Source: Streptomyces viridochromogenes DSM 40736
GTDB lineage: Bacteria > Actinomycetota > Actinomycetes > Streptomycetales > Streptomycetaceae
Reading direction: 5' to 3'
DNA: 64,000 nt
NCBI RefSeq assembly: GCF_000158955.1
Contig: NZ_GG657757.1
Coordinates: forward strand, 5,910,692 to 5,974,691
The notes under the pieces are model-generated. The model worked only from the letters and a program-made list of their open reading frames with translations. It ran no database searches and was not told where the DNA came from. Both the position numbers and the translations under genes were made by a program. Position 1 is the first letter of the stretch, and the number at the start of each line of letters is the position of its first letter. Shown here piece by piece: positions 45,453-54,084 of this stretch.

Positions 45453-46080
45453 CGCCGCTCACGGCGTCACTGGTACATCACCGTCCGTCCAGCCCGACGA
45501 GAGCATGCACGCCTGGCAGACGGACCGCACCCGCGCTCCCATCGCCACGAAGATCGTGGTGGCGGGCGGCTTCGGCGTGGGCAAGACCACGCTGGTCACC
45601 GCCGTCTCGGAGATCACGCCCCTGCAGACCGAGGCGCTGATGACCGAGGCGAGCGAGGCCACCGACGACCTCACCGCCACGCCGGGCAAGTCCACCACCA
45701 CCGTGGCCATGGACTTCGGGCGCATCACGCTCGACGACGACCTGGTGCTCTACCTGTTCGGCACGCCGGGCCAGCAGCGGTTCTGGTTCATGTGGGACGA
45801 CATCGTGCGCGGCGCGATCGGCGCCGTCGTCCTGGCCGACACGCGCCGTCTGCAGGACAGCTTCCCGGTACTGGACTACTTCGAGAGTTCCGGGCTGCCG
45901 TACGTCGTCGCGGTCAACCATTTCGACGGCAGCGAGATGTTCGACGCGGAGGACGTGCGGGAGGCGCTGACCATCCCGCGACACATACCTGTCATGATCA
46001 TGGACGCGCGTCGCCGGATCTCCGTGATCGAGACCCTCCTGGCCCTCGTGGGCCACGCGCTCGACGAAACCCCCGAGTAG
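45433..46080 (+). CDS. Conservon GTP-binding protein (CvnD-type)
   Basis: A 215-residue small GTPase-like ATP/GTP-binding protein. P-loop GGFGVGKT (45-52), switch-like TTTVAMDFGRI, GTPGQQRFWFMW (G3), and VVAVNHFDG in place of NKxD. The GTG start at 45433 overlaps the DUF742 gene by 20 bases. It is the output switch of the conservon. Confidence 0.95.
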   Translation: MDSVVSDAAHGVTGTSPSVQPDESMHAWQTDRTRAPIATKIVVAGGFGVGKTTLVTAVSEITPLQTEALMTEASEATDDLTATPGKSTTTVAMDFGRITLDDDLVLYLFGTPGQQRFWFMWDDIVRGAIGAVVLADTRRLQDSFPVLDYFESSGLPYVVAVNHFDGSEMFDAEDVREALTIPRHIPVMIMDARRRISVIETLLALVGHALDETPE

Positions 46081-46093
46081 AGGAAAGCCCCGC

Positions 46094-47356
46094 ATGCGGA
46101 AGATACTCGTCGTCGGAGCCGGTCAGTCCGGGCTCCAGATAGCTCTCGGCCTCCAGTCCCAGGGATACGAGGTCACCCTCATGTCCAACCGGACGGCGGA
46201 CGAGATCCGCACCGGCCGGGTCATGTCGACGCAGTGCATGTTCCACACGGCCCTGCAGCACGAGCGCGACCTCCAGCTGAACTTCTGGGAGTCCCAGGCC
46301 CCGAAGATCGAAGGACTCGGCGTCTCGGTCGCCGCACCCGGCTCCTGGGCCGAGGGCCCCGCGGCACGCGCGATCGACTGGCTGGGCCGGCTCGACGGGT
46401 ATGCGCAGTCCATCGACCAGCGGGTGAAGATGGCCGGCTGGATGGAGACGTTCGCGCAGCGCGGCGGGCAGCTCGTCATCCACGGCGCGGCCGTCGGCGA
46501 CCTCGACTACTTCTCCCGCACGTACGACCTGGTGCTCGTCTCGGCCGGCAAGGGCGAGCTGGTCCAGATGTTCGCCCGCGACCCGGAGCGCTCCCCGTAC
46601 AGCGAGCCGCAGCGCGCGCTGGCCGTGTCGTACGTGCACGGTCTCGGCCCGCGCCCCGAGCACCCGGACACCGAAGCGGTCCGCTGCAACCTGGTGCCGG
46701 GCGTCGGCGAGCTGTTCGTCATGCCGTGCCTGACCACCTCCGGCCGTGCCGACATCCTGTTCTGGGAGGGCATACCCGGCGGCCCGCTCGACGCCTTCAA
46801 CGGCGTCAAGGACCCGGCGGAGCACCTCTCCCTGACCCTGGAACTCATGGAGCGGTACGTCCCCTGGGAGTACGCGCGGGCCACCAAGGTCGAACTGACC
46901 GACGCGGGCGGCACCCTGGCCGGCCGCTACGCCCCCACCGTCCGCAACCCGATCGGCCGCCTCCCCGGTGGCGGTCTCGTGCTGGGCGTGGCGGACGTCG
47001 TCGTGGCGAACGACCCGATCACCGGGCAGGGCTCCAACTCGGCCTCCAAGTGCGCCGCCGCGTACCTCTCCTCGATCGTCGAGCACGGCGACAAGCCGTT
47101 CGACGAGGAGTGGATGCGGGCCACCTTCGACCGCTACTGGGACACCGCCCAGCACGTCACCAAGTGGACCAACGCGATGCTCGCGCCGCCGCCCGAGCAC
47201 ATCCTGAACCTGATCGGCGCCGCCGGTGAGCTCCAGCCGGTCGCCGACCGGTTCGCCAACGGCTTCAACAACCCGGCCGACTTCGAGAACTTCTTCTACG
47301 ACCCGGAGAAGACGCAGGCCTACCTGGCCGAGGTGTCCGGCGCGGGCGCCGCGTAG
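46094..47356 (+). CDS. Styrene/indole monooxygenase-like FAD-dependent oxygenase
   Basis: A 420-residue flavoprotein. The FAD-binding Rossmann motif VVGAGQSGLQIALGLQSQGYEV is at 6-27, and NPIGRLPGGGLVLGVADVVVANDPITGQGSNSASKCAAAYL is the second FAD motif with the GD-like turn. It resembles StyA-type two-component monooxygenases that need a separate flavin reductase. It follows the GTPase by 13 bases, so it may be part of the conservon transcript. Its 3' end overlaps the next gene by 37 bases in antisense. Substrate unknown. Confidence 0.88.
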   Translation: MRKILVVGAGQSGLQIALGLQSQGYEVTLMSNRTADEIRTGRVMSTQCMFHTALQHERDLQLNFWESQAPKIEGLGVSVAAPGSWAEGPAARAIDWLGRLDGYAQSIDQRVKMAGWMETFAQRGGQLVIHGAAVGDLDYFSRTYDLVLVSAGKGELVQMFARDPERSPYSEPQRALAVSYVHGLGPRPEHPDTEAVRCNLVPGVGELFVMPCLTTSGRADILFWEGIPGGPLDAFNGVKDPAEHLSLTLELMERYVPWEYARATKVELTDAGGTLAGRYAPTVRNPIGRLPGGGLVLGVADVVVANDPITGQGSNSASKCAAAYLSSIVEHGDKPFDEEWMRATFDRYWDTAQHVTKWTNAMLAPPPEHILNLIGAAGELQPVADRFANGFNNPADFENFFYDPEKTQAYLAEVSGAGAA

Positions 47357-48531
47357 CCCCCTCCTGCCGCGTATCCCTCGTCCGACCCGTCCGTGGCGCC
47401 CTCGGGGAGCTCCGGCGGCTCGAACCGCCGCAGGGGCTTCCCGTCCGGGTCGGGGCGCACCGCGCCCAGGACCGGGTTGGCCGCGATCGGTGACACCTTC
47501 ACCGTCGCACCCGGCCGGGGCGCCTGTACGACCATGCCGTTGCCGAGGTACAGCGCCACGTGCGTGGCCTCCGGGAAGTACACGACCAGGTCTCCCGGAC
47601 GCAGGTCGGTCAGGGGGATCCGCTGCAGCTGTTTCCACTGCTCCTGGCTGGTCCGGGGGACGGGCGTCCCGGCGTCCGCCCACGCCTGTGAGGTCAGCCC
47701 CGAGCAGTCGTACGACGTCGGGCCCTCCGCGCCCCACGCGTACGGTTTGCCGATCTGCCGTACGGCGTAGCGCAGGGCCCGGCCGCCCCCGGCCGTCGGG
47801 GTGCGCACGCCGCTGAGCGCGCCGGACGCCATGACCTCCTCCTGCGCCTTCCTGATCCCGTTCCTCTCGAACTCGGCGAGCGCGATGAGCTGGTCGCGGT
47901 TGAGGGACGTGAGCAGTTCCTCGACGTCCCGCAGGCGGGCGTGGACCTCGTCGCGTTCCCTCTTCCGCCGTTCGGTGAGGGCGAGCTGCTCGTCGAGGGC
48001 CGTGCGGGCCGTGCGGGCGAGGTCGTGCGCCTCGTACTCGTCGCCGGTCAGCCGGCCGACGGTGTCCGCCCGCTCCTGCGCGAGCCGGCCGATCACATGC
48101 CCCTGGTCGATCGCGCGCTGCGGGTCGCGGGCCAGGAGCAGCCGTACGTACGGGGAGAGGTTGGTGCTGCCCTGGTACTGCTGCCGGGCCAGCCGGCCGG
48201 CCGCTCGGCGGCTGTCGTGCAGGGAGAGCCGGGCGCGGGCGAGGGCGCGGTCCAGGCGGTCGGTCTCGGCGCGCTGCTTCTTCAGCCTGTCCTCGGTGGT
48301 GTTGTAGGCCTCGGTGGCCTTCTCCGCCTCGCGGTAGACCTCCTGAAGGTCTGTCAGGAGGCGGGCGACGGAGGCCCTGTCCGGTGCCACGGCGACGGAG
48401 GCCGTGTCCGGGGCGGGGCCGGGCCCGGGGCTGGGCTCGGGAAGGGCTGTGGCGGGTACGGGTGCGAGGGCGGCGCCTGCTGCCGTCGCCGCGATGCAGG
48501 CCAGAGCCAGACGTCCGAGTTTTCCTGACAT
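47320..48531 (-). CDS. NlpC/P60 family (C40) cell-wall peptidase
   Basis: A 403-residue secreted peptidoglycan hydrolase. Signal peptide (LGRLALACIAATAAGAALAPVPATA), a long coiled coil (about 60-230), and a C-terminal NlpC/P60 domain with the catalytic Cys in SYDCSGLTSQAW and His in EATHVALYLGNG. GGAGGTGATGGA precedes the ATG at 48531. It probably cleaves D-Glu-meso/LL-Dpm bonds in stem peptides during growth. The C-terminal tail after the domain is Gly/Pro/Asp-rich. Confidence 0.92.
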   Translation of the reverse strand: MSGKLGRLALACIAATAAGAALAPVPATALPEPSPGPGPAPDTASVAVAPDRASVARLLTDLQEVYREAEKATEAYNTTEDRLKKQRAETDRLDRALARARLSLHDSRRAAGRLARQQYQGSTNLSPYVRLLLARDPQRAIDQGHVIGRLAQERADTVGRLTGDEYEAHDLARTARTALDEQLALTERRKRERDEVHARLRDVEELLTSLNRDQLIALAEFERNGIRKAQEEVMASGALSGVRTPTAGGGRALRYAVRQIGKPYAWGAEGPTSYDCSGLTSQAWADAGTPVPRTSQEQWKQLQRIPLTDLRPGDLVVYFPEATHVALYLGNGMVVQAPRPGATVKVSPIAANPVLGAVRPDPDGKPLRRFEPPELPEGATDGSDEGYAAGGGYAAPAPDTSAR

Positions 48532-48637
48532 TCCATCACCTCCGATGTGGGGGTGGCCCTTTGCCACCGGACATCGTGAGGATCAGGGGTGTGCGAGCGG
48601 TGCGCGCGCCGAGTGTGCGCGGTTCGGCGCAACCGGG

Positions 48638-48955
48638 TCACCCGTCGGCGTCGTCCGGCTTGCCCGGCGGCGTGGCGTCTGGCTTCGACCACGGCCAGTT
48701 GAGTCGCCTGGGCGGGACGCCCTCGGGGGCGTACTCGTACTTCCAGCGCTGGGTCATGCGGACCCTGCCCTCTTCCCGGGGCACGCGGCGGTAGACCAGC
48801 ACGGTCGGCGGGCCGCCGTCGGGGTCCGGGACGGGGATGCGGTACGTCTTCGGCGGGTGGCCGGTGATGCCGAGCAGGACGGGCAGGACCCTGCCGTCCA
48901 TGGGGCCGCCCTCGAAGGGGGTGTCTTCGCTCTTCACGGGACCAGTGTCAGACAT
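48638..48955 (-). CDS. Small conserved protein of unknown function
   Basis: A 105-residue acidic/basic mixed protein (PFEGGPMDGRVLPVLLGITGHPPKTYRIPVPD ... RRVPREEGRVRMTQRWKYEYAPEG). GC3 bias supports coding. It overlaps the TetR stop by 8 bases, so it is co-translated with that regulator. I do not recognise a family. Confidence 0.65.
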   Translation of the reverse strand: MSDTGPVKSEDTPFEGGPMDGRVLPVLLGITGHPPKTYRIPVPDPDGGPPTVLVYRRVPREEGRVRMTQRWKYEYAPEGVPPRRLNWPWSKPDATPPGKPDDADG

Positions 48956-49601
48956 CCTCGGCGAGGGACCGGACCAGGGCGTCGGTCTGCCGGTCGCGGC
49001 GGGCGGTCACGCTCAGCATGGCGACGAACTGCTCGACCAGCCAGTCGCGCAGGTCCGCGGCCGGCGGCTCCTTGTCCTCGTCGAGCCAGATGAGCGACGA
49101 GGCCTCCACGGCGGTGATCCACATCCGGACGGTCATGCGCAGACGGGGGCCGGGCTCGGTGACGTCGAGGTGCTGGAAGATGTGCTCGGCGGCGGCGCGG
49201 CGTACGCCGTCGACGATGGCGGTGGTGCGTGATGTCTCGACGACGCTGCCACCCTGGAGGAGGGCGCTGAAGCCGGCGTCGTGCTCGTCGACGAAGGCGA
49301 GGTAGCGGTCGAGGGCGCGGGAGAGGCGGGGGAGGAGGGGGCCCTCGCGGGGTTCGTCGAAGCAGTGCCGCAGCTCGTCGGCGGCGGACCTGAGGGCGGC
49401 CTCGTACAGCTGCTGTTTGCCGCCCGGGAAGTACCGGTACACCAACGGCCGCGACACCCCGGCCGCCTCCGCCACGTCGTCCAGGGACACGTCCTCCGGC
49501 GCGCGGTGCGCGAAGAGCGACAGCGCGGCGGCGAGCAGCTGACTGCGACGCTCCTCGACACTGAGGCGCCGGTAGGCGGGGGTGGGGGCGGTGGGCGTCA
49601 T
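48948..49601 (-). CDS. TetR family transcriptional regulator
   Basis: A 217-residue TetR protein: HTH at about 25-65 (LLAAALSLFAHRAPEDVSLDDVAEAAGVSRPLVYRYFPGGKQQLYEAAL), helical C-terminal ligand domain. ATG at 49601 by similarity; the frame extends upstream through repeat DNA and that extension is rejected. It lies between a peptidase region and two diiron oxygenase-like genes and may regulate the latter. Confidence 0.9.
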   Translation of the reverse strand: MTPTAPTPAYRRLSVEERRSQLLAAALSLFAHRAPEDVSLDDVAEAAGVSRPLVYRYFPGGKQQLYEAALRSAADELRHCFDEPREGPLLPRLSRALDRYLAFVDEHDAGFSALLQGGSVVETSRTTAIVDGVRRAAAEHIFQHLDVTEPGPRLRMTVRMWITAVEASSLIWLDEDKEPPAADLRDWLVEQFVAMLSVTARRDRQTDALVRSLAEDV

Positions 49602-49623
49602 GCCCGGCAGCGTAACCGTCCGG

Positions 49624-49711
49624 TGGGGGGTCGGGGCCGCGCCGGGGGGTGTCCGCCCGGCACGGCCCCTTGCGCACGTACCTAGCTGCGGGCAGTCGTG
49701 CCGCTGGGGCG
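49624..49711. repeat. Dispersed intergenic repeat, copy B (short form)
   Basis: Contains the 25-base block (49631-49655) and the 31-base block (49681-49711) that are identical to parts of the copy at 17368-17608, but without the ~65-base loop and second arm, so it looks like an internal-deletion form. It lies just upstream of the tetR gene, inside the 232-base gap 49602-49833, which otherwise holds nothing recognisable. Confidence 0.75.
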
Positions 49712-49833
49712 GCACGGGTGGGCGCGGCGGCACCTCGTCGCGCCGAGTTGCGCAACGCCCCGCGCCCCCCCCGCACCGACGCCGAGCACCCGGCAGCGGA
49801 CAGCACAGGACCCCGGCCAAGCCCGACGCAGTC

Positions 49834-50772
49834 CTACCCCAGCAACCCCGACGACTTCCACAACCGCCGCCCCACTCCCCGCAGCACCCCGATGTCGTCC
49901 AGGAAGTCCGTCAACCGCTTCGACCCCGTCTGCATCACCTCACGCCGATGCCCACTCGCCCGCACCTGCGCGAGAGCCTCCCGCTTGTCCAGCCCCACGT
50001 TCGTGTACACCTCGGGATTCACGAACGCCACCGAGAAGACCCGGGCGAACTCCCCGGAGGTGATCCGCGTGAACTCCTGGGACCACTTGGGTGCCGTCAC
50101 CATCTGGCGGCGCAGTTCCTCACGGGCGTAGCGCACGTGGCGGGCCTCCTCCACGACGTGGATACGGGTGACGCCGCGGATGAGCGTCTGGACCCGCTCG
50201 TCGGGGAACGTCAGGCGCTGCATCCAGTCGAGCACCTCCTCCCCGAGCAGCGTGGCCGTGAAGGAACCCGGTGTGGTCGAGATCGTCTTGAAGAGGCGGC
50301 CGAGGTGCTGGTGCACCCGGCTCACCGGGTACCAGGGCGTACCGCCGTGGGATATCAGCCGGGCGAACATCTTGGAGTGCCGGCACTCGTCCTCGATCTC
50401 GGTCAGCGCGTAGCGCACGTGTGCGCTCGTCGCCGCCTTGTCGTAGATGTGACGGACCAGCAGCTGCATGAGGATGATCTCGAACCAGATGCCGAGCGAC
50501 GCCAGCGCCGCGGCCTCGTGCTGGGAGAGCAGGATGCGCTGTTCCTCGCTCATCCGCTTCCACAGCGGGGTGTCGTACAGCGACACCAGTTCCGGCGGCC
50601 AGAACCACTTGCCCTCCTCGAAGGGCGCGTCCCAGTCCAGCTCCTCGTCCGGGTCGAAGGAATGCTTGGCGGAGGAGTCGAGCAGCCGCTGGGCCACCTG
50701 CTCCCGGTCCTTGAGCAGGCCGAGGGCGTCGCGCAGGCCGTCGAGCGCGTCGGCTTCCGTCAGGGTCGTCAT
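49834..50772 (-). CDS. AurF-like diiron oxygenase
   Basis: A 312-residue helical protein of the AurF/p-aminobenzoate N-oxygenase family. Metal-ligand motifs are EIEDECRHSKMF (E...ExxH) and VEEARHVRYA (ExxRH), with EAAALASLGIWFEI carrying a further Glu. Such enzymes oxidise arylamines, alkanals or other substrates using O2. ATG at 50772 by similarity. It is divergent from another ferritin-like protein across 122 bases that include an imperfect palindrome (CTGCCTGTCAG, 50818-50828). Confidence 0.85.
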   Translation of the reverse strand: MTTLTEADALDGLRDALGLLKDREQVAQRLLDSSAKHSFDPDEELDWDAPFEEGKWFWPPELVSLYDTPLWKRMSEEQRILLSQHEAAALASLGIWFEIILMQLLVRHIYDKAATSAHVRYALTEIEDECRHSKMFARLISHGGTPWYPVSRVHQHLGRLFKTISTTPGSFTATLLGEEVLDWMQRLTFPDERVQTLIRGVTRIHVVEEARHVRYAREELRRQMVTAPKWSQEFTRITSGEFARVFSVAFVNPEVYTNVGLDKREALAQVRASGHRREVMQTGSKRLTDFLDDIGVLRGVGRRLWKSSGLLG

Positions 50773-50894
50773 GGCTGCCCACCTCGTTGTGCACACGTCA
50801 CCGTCCCCCTTATGAGACTGCCTGTCAGCAAGCTCGTCAATCCCCCGCGCGCTACTTGTTGACTCGGCGTCTACCACGTGTGAATCTGCGGGAC

Positions 50895-52007
50895 ATGCCG
50901 ACCTTCGAGCTGTACTCCAAGGATCCGGAAGAGCCCGTATGGCAGGTGCCGGCGACCGGCGCGGCCCGTTTCAACTGGGAGTACGACGACGGCCGCGACC
51001 GCCTCCTGGCCCTCTACCAGAAGGGCAAGGACAAGCAGTGGGACGGCCAGAAGCGGATCGACTGGGAGCTGGAGGTCGATCCGTACGATCCGCTGGGGAC
51101 CCCGGACGAGGCGATGTCGCTCTACGGCACCCGGCACTGGGCGAAGCTGACGGAGCGGGACAAGGGCGAACTGCGCCGGCACTACGCCTCCTGGCAGTTC
51201 AGCCAGTTCCTGCACGGTGAGCAGGGCGCGATGATCTGCGCCGCCCGGATCGTGGAGTCGGTCCCCGACCTGGACGCCAAGTTCTACTCGGCGACCCAGA
51301 CGATGGACGAGGCCCGGCACGCGGAGATCTACGGCCGGTTCCTGCACGAGAAGATCGGGCTGCTGTACCCGATCAACGACAACCTCCAGGCCCTGCTCGG
51401 CGACACCCTGCGCGACTCGCGCTGGGACATGCCCTATCTCGGGATGCAGGTCCTGATCGAGGGGCTCGCGCTCGCCGCCTTCGGGATGATCCGGGACACG
51501 ACCGACAAGCCCCTGCCCAAGCAGATCCTCGCCTACGTCATGCAGGACGAGGCCCGGCACGTGGCCTTCGGGCGGATGGCCCTGCGCGACTACTACAAGC
51601 AGCTCACCGACGCCGAACTGCGCGAGCGCGAGGAGTTCGTCATCGAGGGCTGCTATCTGATGCGTGACCGGCTGCGCGGGGTCGAGGTGCTGGAGAACTT
51701 CGGCATCCCCAAGGCCGAGGCGGAGGCCTGCAGCGAGCAGTCCGAGTTCCTCGCCCTCTTCCGCAAACTCCTCTTCAGCCGCATCGTCCCCTGCGTCAAG
51801 GACATCGGCCTGTGGGGGAAACGGCTCCAGCAGGCCTATGTCGATATGGGCGTCCTGGAGATGGGTGACTCCGACCTGGACCTGCTGATGTCCGAGGACG
51901 AGGAGATCGCCGAGAAACTGGACGCCGAGCGCTTCGCGGTCGAGGAGCGGGAGCGGGTCGCGGAGGTGCGGGGGGCCATCGAGGCCGGTCAGCGGATCGA
52001 CGGTTGA
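50895..52007 (+). CDS. Ferritin-like diiron protein
   Basis: A 370-residue four-helix-bundle protein with two DEARH motifs (TQTMDEARHAEIYGRF and MQDEARHVAFGRM), plus HGEQGAMICAA, a diiron-site pattern of the R2/ferritin-like type. Start at ATG 50895 (MPTFELYSKDPEEP); a GTG at 50880 would add five residues. The upstream ribosome site is weak. Divergent from the AurF-like gene, so both may respond to one regulator. Reaction unknown, probably an oxygenase or oxidase. Confidence 0.8.
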   Translation: MPTFELYSKDPEEPVWQVPATGAARFNWEYDDGRDRLLALYQKGKDKQWDGQKRIDWELEVDPYDPLGTPDEAMSLYGTRHWAKLTERDKGELRRHYASWQFSQFLHGEQGAMICAARIVESVPDLDAKFYSATQTMDEARHAEIYGRFLHEKIGLLYPINDNLQALLGDTLRDSRWDMPYLGMQVLIEGLALAAFGMIRDTTDKPLPKQILAYVMQDEARHVAFGRMALRDYYKQLTDAELREREEFVIEGCYLMRDRLRGVEVLENFGIPKAEAEACSEQSEFLALFRKLLFSRIVPCVKDIGLWGKRLQQAYVDMGVLEMGDSDLDLLMSEDEEIAEKLDAERFAVEERERVAEVRGAIEAGQRIDG

Positions 52008-52045
52008 TCCCTCGTTCGTGGGCGAGGACGGACGAGGGATCAACC
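52002..52045. terminator. Bidirectional terminator overlapping the diiron gene stop
   Basis: GGTTGATCCCTCGT (52002-52015) and its exact complement (52032-52045) give a 14-bp stem with a 16-base loop. The left arm includes the TGA stop of the diiron protein gene; the right arm ends 9 bases from the convergent DUF3291 gene. Confidence 0.75.
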
Positions 52046-52053
52046 ATCCGGCG

Positions 52054-52563
52054 CTAGGCGGAGCAGCCCAGCCCTTCCGGCACCTCACCGAGCAGCGGTG
52101 TCGCCCCCTGGGGCGGGAACGACGTGCGCAGGGTGAAGGCGTACGGGGTCGGGCCGTGGGTGCGGAGGTGGAGCAGGCGGGACTCCGCCTCGGCGACTGT
52201 GGGGCGGTGGCCCGCTGGGACCCACCAGAGCGTGGCCATGGCCTCCTGGACGCGCTCGAACCACTCACGGCGGCGGGCGAGCATCTCCCGGTGCCTGCCT
52301 CGGTACATGAACGCGGTCAGGGCATCGGTGTCGCGCCAGACCGACATGTTGATGATGAGCCAGGAGTCACCGAAGACCGAGATGTCGGTCGCGTCCCCGT
52401 TGTCGTCCTGGAGGCGCCAGACGAAGCCGTCGGCCGCGTCGGCGTCCGCGTTCACCGGGTCGAGGCTGTCGACGAAGTCCTTCAGCAGCGGGGTGTCCAA
52501 CGGGGCCTTGAGGCGGGCGATGTTGACCTGGGCGAGCTCGTACGTGGCGGCAGACTGAGTCAT
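52054..52563 (-). CDS. DUF3291 protein
   Basis: A 169-residue protein of the ABM-like DUF3291 family: YELAQVNIARLKAPLDTPLL at the start, DGFVWRLQDDNGDATDI, LIINMSVWRDTDALTAFMYRGRHREMLARRREWF, and WWVPAGHRPTVAEAESRL. The dimeric alpha-beta-barrel fold is usual in small monooxygenases, but function is unproven. Confidence 0.85.
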   Translation of the reverse strand: MTQSAATYELAQVNIARLKAPLDTPLLKDFVDSLDPVNADADAADGFVWRLQDDNGDATDISVFGDSWLIINMSVWRDTDALTAFMYRGRHREMLARRREWFERVQEAMATLWWVPAGHRPTVAEAESRLLHLRTHGPTPYAFTLRTSFPPQGATPLLGEVPEGLGCSA

Positions 52564-52608
52564 GGACCGAACGGTAGGTCGGGAGATGCCTGCCGCGGTA
52601 CCCCCGTC

Positions 52609-54084
52609 TCACGAACTGGGCACCCCTTCCCGGGAGTTGAGCACCGCCGACATCACCGCCCGCGCGACCGGCGCCGCGTCGCCTCCGCTGATGTTCCCGC
52701 GGTCCGCCTGCGCGTCCTCCAGCACCACCGCGACCGCGACCCGCGCTGCCGCTTCGTGGTCGCCCCGCGCCCAGGAGACGAACCAGGCGTACGGCGTACC
52801 GGAGTTGCCGAAGCCGTGCTGGGCCGTGCCGGTCTTGCCGCCGACCTCGGCGCCGGGGATCGCCGCGACGCGTCCCGTGCCGTGTCTGACCACGTCCCGC
52901 ATCAGCGCGCGCAGCCGGACGGCGGTGGAGGGCGTCATCGCCCGGCGGGCCGGGCGCGAACCGGCCGCCGCGAGGGTGCTGCCGCCGGGCCGGGTCGTCC
53001 GCTCCACCAGATACGGCTCCCGCACCTCACCGCCGTTCGCGACGGCGGCCGCGACCATCGCCATCTGCAGGGGTGTGGCGCGCGTGTTGTACTGGCCGAT
53101 CGACGACAGCGCGAGCTGTGCCCGGTCGAGCGAGGAGTCGAAGGTGGACCGCGCCACCGGGAAAGGGACCCTCAGATGGTCGCTGTTGAAACCGAAGGCG
53201 TGTGCCGTGGCCGCCATGTCCGCCGCGCCCACCTCCACGCCGAGCTTCGCGAACACCGTGTTGCAGGAGAACGTGAAGGCCTCCCGGACCGTCGCGTCCC
53301 TGCAGTGCCTGGACTCGTTCGACAGGCGGGTCCGCGTCCCGGGCAGGGTGTAGGGGTCCGGGGAGTCGGTCGGCACGTCCAGGTTCCTGATCACGCCGGC
53401 GTCGAGCGCGGCCGCCGCGGTGACGACCTTGAAGGTCGAGCCCGGCGGGTAGGTCCGGCGTACCGCCCGGTTGAGCATCGGGCGGTCCGGGTCGGCGTTC
53501 AGCCGCCGCCACGCCCTGGACGCCGCGGTTCCGTTGCCGGACAGCGGCTGGGGGTCGTAGGACGGGGCGGAGACCAGGGCCAGGATCCGGCCGGTCGACG
53601 GATCCAGTGCCGCCACCGCGCCCTTACGCCCGGCCAGCCCCTGGTACGCCGCCTGTTGCGCGGCCGGGTCCAGGGTCGTCACGACGTCGCCGCCCCGGTA
53701 CCGCGCCCGCGTGAAGTCGTTCCACAGCGGGAACGGCACCAGCAACGGGTGCGTGCCGGACAGCACGTCGTCCTCGGCGTTCTCCAGGAGTGTCGTCCCG
53801 TACAGCTGGGAGGCGAATCCGGTGACCGGGGCGTACAGCGGGCCGTGGGCGTAGGTCCGTTCGTAGCGGAGGTGCTCACGGGTGTCCTTCGAGCCGGTGA
53901 CGGGCCGGCCGCCGACCAGGATGTCGCCGCGCGGCTGTTCGTAACGGGCGATGTCCGGGCGCCGGTTGGCGGGGTTGCCGTCGTACGCCGGGGCCTGGAC
54001 GACCTGGATGCGGGCGGCGTTGAGCAGCAGGGCCACCAGCAGCAGGGCGCAGAAGACTCCGGCGCGCCGGATGTGCCGCGTCAC
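52609..54084 (-). CDS. Penicillin-binding protein, PBP2/FtsI-type transpeptidase
   Basis: A 491-residue class B penicillin-binding protein that cross-links peptidoglycan outside the membrane. One N-terminal membrane anchor (9-24); transpeptidase motifs STFK (216-219), SCN (273-275) and KTG (417-419). The start overlaps the FtsW/RodA stop by 4 bases, and the two form the usual glycosyltransferase/transpeptidase pair. It is shorter than FtsI and resembles PbpA. No PASTA domain. Confidence 0.95.
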   Translation of the reverse strand: MTRHIRRAGVFCALLLVALLLNAARIQVVQAPAYDGNPANRRPDIARYEQPRGDILVGGRPVTGSKDTREHLRYERTYAHGPLYAPVTGFASQLYGTTLLENAEDDVLSGTHPLLVPFPLWNDFTRARYRGGDVVTTLDPAAQQAAYQGLAGRKGAVAALDPSTGRILALVSAPSYDPQPLSGNGTAASRAWRRLNADPDRPMLNRAVRRTYPPGSTFKVVTAAAALDAGVIRNLDVPTDSPDPYTLPGTRTRLSNESRHCRDATVREAFTFSCNTVFAKLGVEVGAADMAATAHAFGFNSDHLRVPFPVARSTFDSSLDRAQLALSSIGQYNTRATPLQMAMVAAAVANGGEVREPYLVERTTRPGGSTLAAAGSRPARRAMTPSTAVRLRALMRDVVRHGTGRVAAIPGAEVGGKTGTAQHGFGNSGTPYAWFVSWARGDHEAAARVAVAVVLEDAQADRGNISGGDAAPVARAVMSAVLNSREGVPSS

